From: Phlebotomus papatasi
Lineage: Eukaryota > Arthropoda > Insecta > Diptera > Psychodidae
Assembly: GCF_024763615.1 (NCBI RefSeq)
Contig: NC_077222.1
Span: 33,914,001 to 33,978,000, forward strand
Reading direction: 5' to 3'
DNA: 64,000 bases
A program made the translations under genes and the position numbers. The notes beneath the pieces were generated by a model. It was not told where the DNA came from, made no database searches, and saw only the letters and a list, made by a program, of their open reading frames with translations. This document shows positions 37,462-48,840 of this stretch, piece after piece (position 1 is the first letter of the stretch; each line of letters starts with the position of its first letter).

Positions 37462-38492
37462 TTCGTCATATTGCTTTGTACTGCATGGTAAGGTTCCGAA
37501 AGTCAAAATCCCGCAAAGGCCAAAATCACGAACTCCAAAATTCCTAATTTTTTGCAATAAACGTTTACGAACTGTTTCAAGGGAATACCTAAAATTCGAA
37601 ATGGAAGAACAGCCAAACTTGGAAAATTAGATATATGGATTTACACTTTATTCCGGTCGATTTTCGAATAGATTTGGTTTGGCTTTGTAGTGGCCTTGTC
37701 TCTTTTAGAAAGATTATTATTACTGAGTCACGCCTGAAAGCCTTTCCGTATTGTATTGTAATAATTATTTTCATTTTATTTTCGACATTTTTTGACCTCA
37801 ACAATATCTTATGCAGGCTTCAGACCTAAAGCTTAGCCATATGGCTTAACTTCTCTAAATTCTTACCATAGTTAATATTTTTCGGATAATTTTTATTTAA
37901 GACAGGACGTTAAGAGTAAATACTCATTTATACTCTGAAAAGCCAAAAAAAAACTTATAATTTAGGATATTAGGACCTTCGGGAACTGAGCTGATACTGT
38001 AATCTGAAAACCGCTTTAGCATTAATTACCACATCCAGAGTAGACATTATGGAAAAGTACTTCGCTGGTTGTGTAAGTCGTTATTTTATCCCCTCTTACC
38101 CTTGATACAGATCTGAAAACTACAGGCTCATTATGACCAAAACTCCATTACAAACAAAAACTTCCAACTGTTTGAAAATAAGTAAATATCCTTAATACAA
38201 AATTTATCAATATCAGTTATTTTCTAACGTCCGTCTTTGCTAATTAAAAACGCCATAATGTTCAAGGGTCCTGATAGCTTGTGCTCCATACACAATCCAA
38301 AAATGTTCCTTACACAAAGATTAGAGGATATACGGCTGCAAGGGTTCACCAACTCATCTCTTCCGATAGTAAAGCGTACACACCTAAAAACATTCAATGC
38401 CAGCCATAACAAATTCTTTAGATAAATAAATTTAAATAAAGTACTTTAGAACTTCAAAATTAAGGTATTTAAATTTGTATTTTATAATGCAC
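37462..38492 (+). other. Intergenic with one minisatellite fragment
   Basis: 37490-37555 carries GTCAAAATCCCG / GCCAAAATCACG words of the 39484-39735 family. The rest is AT-rich with no supported gene. Confidence 0.4.
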
Positions 38493-38713
38493 TAGGGTCG
38501 GAGAAACGTCTGTTCGATAGGGAACCCCTATTGACACTTTTGTCAAAATGTTGAAAATTATTTAATGTATCTAGTAAAATATAAGTAATATAACGTTTTT
38601 TCTGTAATATAAACAGAGATGTTCAAATTTCATATCCCAAATGGTACAGAGTAGGATGTCAATAGGTGCTGACACGAGTTCTTAAAGTGTCAATAGACGT
38701 TCCTTTCACCCTA
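38493..38713 (+). mobile_element. TA-flanked MITE (TAGGGTCGGAGGAACGTC), copy 2
   Basis: It has the same ends as 34854-35087, with GGGAACCCCTATTGACACTT and CAAATTTCATATCCCAAATG inside. It differs mainly by a 13 bp shorter centre. Confidence 0.85.
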
Positions 38714-39483
38714 CTAAAATATAAAAATAATTTTAAAAAAAAGAATTTCTTAGGGGTGCCATTGAATGGAGCATGGCACTAAATAGGTCATCTACCCTAC
38801 GAAATCAATCTCCTCATGTGCATTAGAAACCTGACGTAGTGGGTCCTCTACCACGTTAATACAACATGCAAATGCGCTTTATGTCGAAAGTGATTTACGA
38901 TTAATCGGTCAAAAGTTATGATAACTCCTCTTGTTAAATCACAAAGACTTTTAAACCAATGATCTTTGTGTAATTTAAAAAATTACGTCGTTATTGCGAA
39001 ATATCAAACAAGAAACAAAGAACATGCTGATAGTTATTTGACGCTTGAAATTTTAAAAATTTAAGATTATTGGAAACATTAAAAAAGAGAAAAGATAGGC
39101 TTTTAGTAACAAATAAATGCTTTACACTTCATTATTTCTTATCGCTTTTTTAGCCTTCATTCTAAGCAGTGGATTTCTTTTTCTTTTCATTATTTTAATA
39201 AATATTTATGTTTTTACTAATAAGAATGTATTAATATAAATAAAAAATAATTAGCTAGGTTTCGAGCTTAATTTCATTCGTGCGTAACTAGAATAATTAA
39301 ATAAGTGCAATGAGTTTAAAGATTTTAATACAGTAATTGTATTAATCCTAGGGCTAATCCAAAACTTCTCCAAAGTATCCATCTCTAACTAATTAAATTA
39401 GGGTAAACACCCCATGGAGGAATGAGTCATTCCCAAAAATGAAAATTCTGCATTAAAAATCACAAGCTATGATTAGAACGGGT

Positions 39484-39735
39484 CCCGGTCAAAATCCCGA
39501 AAGCCAAAATCCCGAATTCCTAAAAGTGTCATAGCTACTCCCACGATTGCACCCGCGCTTTCTGGCGCAAAGGAAAATCTTCTGTGTCTTGGAAAATTGT
39601 TCTAAACATTTTCCCTCATATAATTTCATTCCTTTCAAGATTTTGAACATTCGGGATTTTGGCCTTTTCGGGATTTTGGCGTTCGGGATTTTGGCTTTCG
39701 GGATTTTGGCTTTAAGAATTTTGACTGCCACAGAT
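39484..39735 (+). repeat. Inverted pair of CGGGATTTTGGC tandem repeats
   Basis: The left arm repeats AAAATCCCGAAAGCC, and the right arm (39650-39725) has at least four tandem units of about 15 bp, TTCGGGATTTTGGCT. Together they form a fold-back with a 100 bp spacer. The same words occur at 33575-33690, 37490-37555 and 47660-47950. Confidence 0.7.
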
Positions 39736-39784
39736 TAGAACACCTTTAACACCAGAAGAATTTCAATGTCCTAAAAGAAATTCC

Positions 39785-39850
39785 AATGCGGTACCCTTAC
39801 ATCATAGAGCGAGCACTCTACCATTTTACCCGATGTAGAGCCCTACTAGG
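39785..39850 (-). repeat. tRNA-derived SINE relic (weak)
   Basis: On the - strand, AAAATGGTAGAGTGCTCGCT and TCTATGATGTAAGGGTACC followed by GCATTGGAATTTC recall the A box and anticodon region of a tRNA-derived SINE. No full cloverleaf can be drawn. Confidence 0.3.
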
Positions 39851-41868
39851 GCTATTACAGAGACCTAATTAAAATAATTCTGACAATATTTAAGTCTAGT
39901 GGACAATTTGACAATTTCAAAAAATCAAAATTGATAATAGACAAATTGAAAGGAAATAGTATCTCTAAATTTAAAAAAAAATGTAAAAATGAAAATTAAG
40001 ACATCGTGAGTTCAATTTCAATTTCAATCACCATTATGTGATTTTTACTAACCGAATGTGTTTATACAAGAAAAGCAAATTAATCTCAAAATGTTTATTT
40101 AAAAAAAAAAAAAGAAGAAAATAATGATTATGAAATTAAAACAAACAACTTGCCTTACTTTTTTCATGCCAAATTAGTATACAATATGTAGTGAAATTAT
40201 AAACAAATCAGTTTTTAGGTTAGGATTATTAACAAAAATAAGACAAATGAGTGAAAATCACTTTCTGTGTCATCATAGAACTTCTATCGTAAAATATGTT
40301 TCCACCATAAAGAGATTTTCTGACATTTGCCAATCTCTTTAAAGCTCACCTCTCATCAAACATGAAAGTTATTTAGCTCAACAATCTACTAGTTAAAGAA
40401 TTTATGGTTGCACTTAGTTAGACTAATCAATTTAATTGCATATTGACGAAGTGTACATTTTTTTTCTCTCTATACCTTTGATCTGACAATGAAAAGAGGC
40501 CCCATGAGCAAACACGACAAACGAATGATTTATAGGTGAAAAATATATTTGATTAATTCTCTCCTTAAAGCCAATCTCAGCATTTCTTTTACACCGAAGC
40601 TCGCAGCACTTTTTTGGACCTTGGAAAATTGTATATATATAGACTTATAGCTTTTGCGTTGTCCAATAAAGAGAGGCAGAGAGAAAGGCTTTCACCTCCA
40701 TGTGTGAGAGGTGTGGCCCAGCTTTTAGATTGCAATTAAAAGGAAATTCCTGACTCACAGTGTGTAGTGTACACATTGAATATGCTGTTCTTTTATCTCA
40801 CCTGCCGCAATGGATATCGCTATAAACGAAAGGGCTCCTAAAAAGCCACTCACATAAACATTTCGCGCCAAAGAAGAAAAAAACTTGAGAATTGAAAGTT
40901 TTGCCCTGAAGGAACAACGTGAGTGACACACACCACATGATACAAATCCCCATCTTTTGGACTTCCAACTACTTCTTTTTTGGCAAACAAATAAAACAAC
41001 AAGATAAAAATAATCCCAAACACGAAAAATAAATAAAACCATTTCACTTTCTTTCGTGCGAGATTTTTTTTTCGGACTTTAACATTCATTCGCATAATTG
41101 CCACATAATTCCACTCCTTCCTCCTCTTCTCTCTCCCTCACATTCTGTACCAAAGAGTCTCGTGAGATGAAATATTAAAACTTTTTTTTTTCTTCAACTA
41201 TAACTCTGAATAATCACTATGCGATTCCCACAAGAGTTATTTGCATTTATTGTATCATTTGTTAAATAGATAATTATGCATTTATAATTGTTTTCTCCTC
41301 ACTGAATCATATCTTTTTTTTCTTCTTTCTTTGGAACCCGCGCGATGCCAATTACTATTTTCCACGCTTTTGGCGATGCCAGTAAATGGATGAGAAAGAC
41401 GAGCACATTTTTGAGTAGAATAGAAGACTCAGACAGGGTTATTCAGACTATGTTGCGTCGCGGTTTTTTGCGAGCAATTGAATTTTTCTCAAAATCTTAA
41501 TCTTTAAGAAAACAAAAAATATATAAATTTTACAAATGCATTCTCCATTTGAAGTCAAAGAAGGTATTGAATCAAAGCAGAAAGTTTAATCCTTTTTGAC
41601 CAATGTTGGTTTTCCCTCAAATAATTTTAAATTCTTTGAAGACTAAACTGTTATAAAATTATAGAGTAAAGTAAAATCTGGAAGCTAAATCGACTACGAT
41701 TTTTTTGGTGAAACATTCAGGAACTTGAAGAGTTTCATTCATTTCGTGGTCAATTCCTTATTTCGCTAGGTCCTCAACTATTTTTTAAAAAACATTTTTG
41801 AAAGATGGAAAACTTCCAGAGAAATACAAAAAATAGTTTATTTTAAGTAGGTATCGGTCATCCCTAGA
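39851..41868 (+). other. Intergenic, one candidate exon only
   Basis: AT-rich. Apart from the - strand frame at 40850-41095, no gene, RNA or repeat was identified. Confidence 0.4.
40850..41095 (-). CDS. Unassigned candidate exon, type II membrane anchor-like
   Basis: The - strand ATG frame (81 codons) reads MRMNVKVRKKNLARKKVKW, then about 19 hydrophobic residues (FYLFFVFGIIFILLFYLF). That is the layout of a type II membrane protein such as a Golgi enzyme. No downstream exon with a known catalytic domain was found on the - strand of this desert. In AT-rich DNA, T-rich codons can imitate a membrane span by chance. Confidence 0.18.
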   Translation of the reverse strand: MRMNVKVRKKNLARKKVKWFYLFFVFGIIFILLFYLFAKKEVVGSPKDGDLYHVVCVTHVVPSGQNFQFSSFFLLWREMFM

Positions 41869-42938
41869 TAGGGGAAAGGCTCATCATTTTGTCCAGTTTT
41901 TTTTTTTGGACACTTTGAGGATAAAATTGGACACTAAAAATAAATTGATTAAAATGATGGACTTTTATTCCAATATTTGTTGAATAATGAATTATATCTA
42001 AATATTTGTTCTTTTTGGAAGATTTTAACACTAAATACGTTAAGTTTTGAATATGATTTGAATTGAAATTACTTTGTTGAAAATTCAGTGTGAGCAATTG
42101 CTTACGAGAAATATGACAGAACTTTGTGTTTACTTCAGTCTTATTTAGCTGTGGTGAAGTACTAACAATGTTTCTTCGCTGTTTTTGAGTGATATTATTG
42201 AATATTCATTGATTATTGTGTTGATTCACGTTACTGATGATTTGTACATTTGACCTGAAGTGAGATTTGTCTTGTGAATTAGATTTTTCTTGTGAAAAAT
42301 GGGAAATTTTCTAAGACATTCACCAGTGAGGTGATAGTCCTTATTTTGGACAGGTGTTTTTCTCACGAAATTTCGTGAGGTTTTAGCCTTTGTGATGACT
42401 AGGTTGGACAAATGCCTGGAGAAACAAAGGAGCATCATCTCTACGAAAGAGATGTAGCGAGAAAAGCCTTGAAAGGCTCCCGGAAAGGCCAGAAAATGAG
42501 CGAATCCGCACGTACTTGGTGTACTGAAGTCAACTCACTTTAATGAATGATATGGAAAGTTTCCGGGCTTCTTGTGACATTATACGTTTCCCTTACATGA
42601 ACAGGAAGTGGACTTGGTAAGATTGGTTCATGAAATGAAGAATAATGGGCATCCTTTTGAGACGGATTAGCTGTCCATATTTACAGCCAAGTTGTCCAAA
42701 TTAATAACCAAGTTGTCCAAAATAAGAGTCAAATTCACCTCTACATATCAATTCATTTTTAAACGTATTAAAACTGATTTTAGTAAAAATAAGACGATAA
42801 ATAGCTTGCCAAGTTTCTAAACAACCCTTCTGAAAAGATAGTAACAAAAAAGTCAATTAGTATTGAAAATATCGCACTTTAAACTTGGAACATCGATACT
42901 TATAAGCAGACTGGACAAAATTATGAGCCTTTACCCTA
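41869..42938 (+). mobile_element. Pogo-like non-autonomous transposon, copy 2
   Basis: This is a direct copy of the 31375-32445 element with the same TA-flanked ends (GGGGAAAGGCTCATCATTTT and GGGTAAAGGCTCATAATTTT) and the same length to one base. By eye identity is above 90%, with scattered substitutions and small indels. The two copies lie about 10.5 kb apart in the same orientation. Confidence 0.85.
42412..42670 (+). pseudogene. Second remnant of pogo-type transposase N-terminus
   Basis: It has the same broken frames as the 31919-32176 remnant. The frame YERDVARKALKGSRKGQK is slightly closer to a functional HTH, and then come the same early stop and a later DLVRLVHEMKNNGHP stretch. The shared disablements show that both copies descend from an already broken, non-autonomous parent. 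Confidence 0.55.
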
Positions 42939-45420
42939 ATAGCAGATAGTAAGAGACTTGCAAAAAAAATATCGTAAATTCCTTCAACCTTCTACTTTGC
43001 TATTTGGTACAAATATAGGAAAAAAAATAACTTTAAGTAATCAGGAAAAATTATTTTCTTTATGGGACACCGGCGTTCCAATCGTCCTTAAAGGGTTAAG
43101 AAGGCATTTTATAAAGAAATTGTTCCTAGTATGTAGAGGCCTTTAAGGCCCAAATAGATTTAGCCATAAAATTTAATTGTAAAAGATCAGGTAAAACAAG
43201 TTTATTCAAAAAACTCTCTAATGGAATTATTCCAAATGAAAAATGAAAAAGGAAAATATTTCTACGGAACATTTTTTAGCACATAACTGGTCTTCTGTGC
43301 AACTGCTTTTGGTTCCATTGGTCCCTGTCTCGACTATTTTCCTGAGTCCTCATGTTCCAAAACTACCAAATAGTCATGACAGGAACCAACACAAATAAAA
43401 GTCGATTACGCAGAAACATGAGAACAGCCACTAAAAAAAAAATATTTTCAAGAGAGATATTTTTATCTTTTTAATTTTTCATTGCAAAAATGAAAAAAAT
43501 AGGTGTGGTTATGTAAGAATCATGCCTAAAACTTTCACTCAGTTTAGGCTGATCCTTACCATAAAATTTAACAGATTAAATATTCTGGAAGATCAGCCTG
43601 ACTCTGGCCTTTACACTGAAGCTCAGCCAAGACACATACCAAAAATACAAGTTATCAACGCTAATTCTTAATCATTTTAATTCTGATTTATATTCCCAAC
43701 TTTTTATTCACGAAATTTTAAGAGTTACGACGAAAACGTGGTGAAAGACATTGATTATGAAAAATTGAAAGAATTTTTAAAACAACAATGAATTTTCTAA
43801 TGTGTTTTACTAAAACCTCTGTGTATGTAGTAAATAATTCAAGAAATCTACTTTCATAGCAATATATACTGGAAAACATTTTGAAAATCAACTTGGATAA
43901 TCTTCTTCAGAAGTCATTGAAATAATCAAATTCATGATTTTTATGATCTGTGCAAAATTATTTTCGCTACAAAGGATAATGTCTTAATTAATGCACAAAA
44001 GTATTAAATTGAATGGCCGCTTAAATTATTTTTTACTGCCTATTTTATTTTTATTGAACATAGTGTATTACTCAAAGAAACAGATTTTAGATGATTTTGC
44101 AAATTCAGTCATATTATTGCTTACTTCACATACATATTCAACTCTTGCTTAGAAACACACAAATTATTTTGTTTGCAAATGCAATGCTAAGCCCTGTTGA
44201 TATTTTTTTCCCATTTCAACATCTTCTCAAGCAAATTGGATGATCTCATAAATAATTTAAAAGTTTAAATATGAGGAAATGTCAAAAAAAAAGATTGCTG
44301 AAATTAGCCACAGAGGAAATAGGCAAAAAAAATCAACAAAATATAAATTTTATAATAATTTAAAATTCATCTTTTGTCATCTCATCATCATACAACATTT
44401 CTATACTCCCCACAGCATAAATGCAAAGCGATATGAAAAGTACAAATGAATATTTTCCTTATCTGAATTTATAATAAATTTCCTTTCTTCATCACCACGA
44501 TCATCGATATGAAAATTTCACTATATGGACATATATTAAATTGGTATGGCAAAAGTGAATTTCCAATCCTGTCACTAACCTCTAATATAAAGAGAAAGAC
44601 ACACGTTGGAGCAAAAAGAAAAGATATGTATAGCATATAAACATCATAGTGTAGAGATACTCTACGGCAAAAGTGATGATCGTGAGTTAATGCTTTGGGT
44701 ACATTGCTCCATCTCTTTTCCATCTGACTTCATTTTAATAATTTTTCATTCATCATTGACCCTGATGAATGGACAAGTAAATATACAAGACAACTCTCAG
44801 TTGAGTGCGTACATAAATGGATGAGGTGAAATTTGACTTTCATCTTTTCGATTATTGTCGTTTGTTGCTCCACCAATAAATCCAGTTTTTGATCATTCCC
44901 CTCCTCACCTCTATGTAGAGCTAGATTTTTTTCTACCCATAAGTAAATCTCCCGCCAATTTACAAGATCTTCAAGAGTAAGCACCTTTCTTGCAAGACGA
45001 GCAAAATCAAGTGGAAATTCGCAATCATTTTATTCCCACACGGATTTTTGTTTCATTGCAATATCATTATCTTTTTCTACCCATTCAGACAACAATCCAT
45101 TTTAAACTTGAAAGACCACAGAGACTCAATCGACAGAAAAATTATCCATTTGCCTTCCAAAAACAAGAAATAAAAAACAAAGCACCTCAGCTTTACAGAA
45201 TGCTCGAACTCACGAAATCAAGCAATTTACAATTAATAAAAAATTATACAATAAAAGTTTAATTGCCGAGACTTTACAGCTTTGCTATAGTCGTGTGTGC
45301 AAATCCAAGACCTTTCAATTAAATTCAATTTTGATCAAATCGATTGAGAAATAAGCCCTTTGCAGTGGTTTCATTTTTAATTAAAAAAAAATCTAAATGG
45401 AGAATTTTTCGATCATTGTG
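42939..45420 (+). other. Intergenic, with small repeat fragments
   Basis: 43144-43190 and 43510-43625 carry words of the 20367-20574 element. The fold-back at 43271-43441 is listed separately. No protein gene is supported; frames near 44469-45262 resemble nothing known. Confidence 0.4.
43271..43441 (+). mobile_element. Diverged relative of the 22831-23039 fold-back
   Basis: The right arm inward reads TTTTTTTAGTGGCTGTTCTC and then AATCGACTTTTATTTGTG and TTGGTTCCTGTCATGAC, the same order of words as in the 22831-23039 element. The left arm is more decayed. Confidence 0.5.
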
Positions 45421-45631
45421 TAAAGTTCCCTCGAGTCGACCGGTTCCTCGACAATATTTGAATGTTTTAATGGTGAATTTCTATAAAAATGTCGCTGATT
45501 CGTATTTATTTATGGAATAATTAATCTACTAATGTTACATCATACGCCAAATATTAGTGCAAATATAAATAAATTGAACAAATAACTTTACCGGTCGATT
45601 TGAGGAACCGGTCGACTTGAGGGCACTTTGC
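45421..45631 (+). mobile_element. Fold-back MITE with GTCGACCGGTTCCTC arms
   Basis: The left arm AAAGTTCCCTCGAGTCGACC and the right arm inward AAAGTGCCCTCAAGTCGACC both continue GGTTCCTC. The AT-rich centre has no coding frame. The right arm has a second ACCGGTCGATTTG word. Confidence 0.75.
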
Positions 45632-45967
45632 CTTATATCGCACAACAAAGATTTTAATGAAGTATTCAGGAAGGGAATTTGGAGTTTTTCTGATTGCGGT
45701 ATTTCCAATTTATACTGAAGAGATTTCACAATTTTAGATTTTCCAAACTCTTGTTTATGGTATAACTGAAATTTTTAAAGGTTTCTCTAAAAATATTTTC
45801 AGATAATGATAATTTTACGATAATTAAGCACAAAAATAATTTTCTTGAATTATTAATTATAATTTATTAAAAAATGTTTCTGAATTAATTTACGCAATCA
45901 ATGTGGCACTTTTACGTGCATTAATGGCATTTTCTAAGAATAAGAGTAACATATAGAACAAAACAAT

Positions 45968-46200
45968 AGGATCGAAGGAACACCTCCTCGACAGGGAACC
46001 GCCATTGACACTTCTACCAAAATGTTGAAATTTTACTAATGTATCCAATAAAATCTAAGTAATATAACGTTTTTTTCATTAATCTGCGTATTTCGATAAG
46101 TATGAGTGTTCGAATTTCGTATTCCAAATGCTACAGAGTAGGGTGTCAATAAGTCCTGACACGAATTCTTAAAGTGTCAATAGATGTTCCTTTCACCCTA
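45968..46200 (+). mobile_element. TA-flanked MITE (TAGGGTCGGAGGAACGTC), copy 3
   Basis: This is the most diverged of the three copies: the left end is TAGGATCGAAGGAACACCT, while the right end inward, TAGGGTGAAAGGAACATCTA, is well kept. Confidence 0.8.
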
Positions 46201-46511
46201 TGTTTTCCACAGAATTCTCAAGTTTTTTTCTCAATAGAATTACGACATTACTTATGACCTGTCCACACTAATGGCCTCTTCACAGAAATTTGCATTAATA
46301 AATTAAGAATATTGATATGTTACGATAGCATATCAAAATTTTTCGATTCTTCGAAATCATTTTGTGACGAAAATTACGACAAAGCCATAGGATTTATAAA
46401 GTCGTTAAGAATAACTGATTGGAGTGTTTTGAATATTTTTTTAACTTAGCTTGTAAGTCCAACAGCATATTATAATTGGTTTCAGTTAGAACGAGTGAAC
46501 ACCTAATCCTC

Positions 46512-46640
46512 AATAATCATCCGAGATAGGAAAAAATTCCAGTCTCCACTCGGATTTAAACTGAGGACTTTTCGACCCCATCGCCCCCATAGCTCAGTGG
46601 TACACAAAAGGTGCCTAAATAGCGAAAGGTCCTCAGTCAA
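46512..46640 (+). repeat. Rearranged tRNA-derived SINE relic
   Basis: GCCCCCATAGCTCAGTGGTA (46582-46601) is an A-box-like tRNA head on the + strand. On the - strand of the left part, TCCTCAGTTTAAATCCGAG is B-box-like, followed by ACTGGAATTTTTTCC. The halves point head to head, so this is an inverted fragment pair and not a working tRNA. Confidence 0.4.
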
Positions 46641-46765
46641 GAAAATATGTTCAGAAAATTAGTTTTCCATATCTCAGTACTTGGCTGATATTGGCGATAT
46701 TGACGAAATATTTGATCTGACTAAACAAAAAGACATATCCAAAAATTAAAAAAAAAAATAATTGC

Positions 46766-47370
46766 AATACACGCCTGCTCCTCTCACGAGCGCTACTTCA
46801 ACCCATTTTCTCATATGGAGCTGAGCTCTTTTTTTTTAGCAGATGGTGAGACAATGCATCGTTTGACAGTAGCCTTTAATAACTGTGTAAGGTATATCTG
46901 CGCTCTAGGCCCCCGTGATCACATTAGTCCGCATAGGGACGTTTTTGTTGGATGCGACCTACCATCCTTCCTTCAGATGCGTGCCCTTATTTTTCTTAAT
47001 CGTCTCGTCTCTGCTGGAACTCCGGAATACTTGGCCTCTCTTTTGACGAGGGGGGGTTCGGCCAGGGTTCAGGGATTCATTGTGCCTAAAGCAGAGCGGG
47101 AAACCTTTTACCGCACTCTTTTTGTTAAAGGAGTAGCTTTGTACAACGCACTTCCCCGTGAGGCTCGTGACTCTCGCTTGGGAATTCAAAGGCATTTCCA
47201 GGCTGGGTTTCTCTAATATTTTTGCTTTTTTCATCATTTTTTCCTCAAATTTAGTATTGACGCATTTTTTTCCTCACGTTCTTTTTTTTTCTTTTCTTTT
47301 TGCCTGCCACGTAATTGTAAGAGGATTGTAACCTATTTCGTGGTTTTTCAATAAACTTAAACTTAAACAA
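46766..47370 (+). pseudogene. 5'-truncated LINE retrotransposon 3' end, frameshifted
   Basis: The reading frame opens with LLQPIFSYGAELFF, and in the next frame continues LADGETMHRLTVAFNNCVRY to FQAGFL and a TAA at 47214-47216. This is the C-terminal part, after the polymerase core, of a Jockey/I/R1-type non-LTR reverse transcriptase (the YGAELF and NNCVRY-type motifs are typical). The frame breaks in a run of nine Ts near 46831-46839. The copy ends at about 47370 with AATAAACTTAAACTTAAAC, a short repeated 3' tail of the kind non-LTR elements carry. It is a dead, truncated copy, and its GC content is higher than the flanks. Confidence 0.8.
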
Positions 47371-47655
47371 TAGTTTTGATAAAGTAAAAAACATGGTTTT
47401 TGACGATTTTAGAGAGCTTTATGAGGTAAAGAAAGATATAGAGGGAGGATAATAGATAGGATACAAAATTTACAACCAATAAAAAGATCTGCCATCGTTT
47501 CATCCCGTAGGTTGGAATCAACTTTAAGATGGCGGAGGTCGTATGGGCAGTGGGGTGATCAATAATCTATCCTTTAAAAATTCAAAACCATAGAATCGGA
47601 TTGGAAATTTCAAGGCTTTACATTACTCCAACACAAATTTGACAAAATAGGCAGA
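47371..47655 (+). other. Intergenic, nothing recognised
   Basis: Short AT-rich spacer between the LINE tail and the CGGGATTTT repeat. Confidence 0.35.
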
Positions 47656-47955
47656 GAAATAGTCCTCGGGATTGGCATTCCGGATTTTGGCTTTTCGGAC
47701 TTTTAAATGATTCGAAATTTTGACTTTTCGTGATTTTAATTTTTCGGGATTTTAATTCATTCGGAATTTCGCCCAAATCGGAATTTTAAATTTTCGGGAT
47801 TTTGGCTGTTAAGGATTTTTAACCCATTCGGAATTTTCGCTTTCTTGATTGTTGGATTCTGGATTTCGGCCGTTTCGGAATTTTAGCATTCGGGATTTTG
47901 GCTTTTTGGTTTTTAAGGAATTTGGTCTTTTCGGGATTTTGACCGAGACCCATCT
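47656..47955 (+). repeat. Degenerate CGGGATTTTGGC tandem array
   Basis: About 18 irregular units around TTTTCGGGATTTTGGCT occur in one orientation, drifting in length between about 14 and 22 bp. It is a longer, more decayed version of the 39650-39725 array. Confidence 0.65.
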
Positions 47956-48164
47956 AAATGGGTTTAACTCTAATTTTGACAAAACCAAACTAGCAAATCT
48001 TTCGGTCTAAGGCTAATCTTGAAAGAAAACGTTCACCTGACCTACCTCTAAAATCTGAAAAATTAACGAAGTCGTTGGAGGGGTTTTCAAGAAAAAAAAA
48101 AACCGGTTTTAAAGAGGATGAAGAAAGATGACAGGAAAAAATACAGTGCTGTATTTCGGCCGTA

Positions 48165-48567
48165 TGTTGAAGTCAAAGTGATTCGGTCTAATCCTTTGTT
48201 CTTCAATTTTACTTTATTTTGGGAACGTTTCGATTAGCATTAAAGTGTTTGGGAAAACTAACGTGAGGGAAAAGACACAAAGTGCACTACTTTTTATTCT
48301 CCCAGGAAGCTCTGACAAGTCACCTCTCATCACTAGATGAAGACTGATGAGTCATCACCAGATGAATCTTCATCTGGTGATGAGAGGTGACTTGTCGAAG
48401 CTTCCTGTGAGAATAAAAAGTAGTGCATTTTATATATTTTCCCTGACGTTAGTTCTCTCAAGTACTTTGATGCCCTAAAGAAGATCCCATCCAAGATCGA
48501 AACGTTGCCAAAATAAAGTCGAATTGAAGAACATAGGATTATACCGAATTTCCCACATTGACATCAG
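48165..48567 (+). mobile_element. Long hairpin element with a near-perfect inner stem
   Basis: The outer arms share TTCTTCAATTYKACTTTATT and AACGTTTCGAT. The inner arms at 48290-48435 share TGCACTACTTTTTATTCTC and GACAAGTCACCTCTCATCAC with only a few mismatches over about 60 bp. The loop is short. RNA from it would fold into a long duplex. Confidence 0.75.
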
Positions 48568-48579
48568 GAAAACTCTGAA

Positions 48580-48840
48580 AATGTTGACTTATGCAAGGAT
48601 GACCTCTGAGGGGTCAACGAAAACCGAAAATCAATATCTCTTACCACTTGGCCTCTAGGCTAAAACAAAACAGACGATAAAACGCACAAATATCGTGATG
48701 CTTTCTTTCGTAAAACATAAAAAATTCCAAAATATTGTTAAAATCTGATCTTTAAAAATTAGGTTTCATAAAGTATACAATTCCAAAGATTAATATATAT
48801 TGCTCTCTCTATAGAGTTCGAGCAATAAAAGACAATGAGA
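48580..48840 (+). repeat. Dispersed repeat, shared with 1411-1545
   Basis: GTTGACTTATGCAAGG, GGGGTCAACGAAAACCG, AATATCTCTTACC and TTGCTCTCTCTATAGAGTT occur in the same order as in the other copy, with extra sequence between. Confidence 0.45.

Noticed and set aside
46582..46640. tRNA gene (GCCCCCATAGCTCAGTGG head)
   Set aside because: No acceptor stem pairing or intact T arm follows; better explained as a rearranged SINE.
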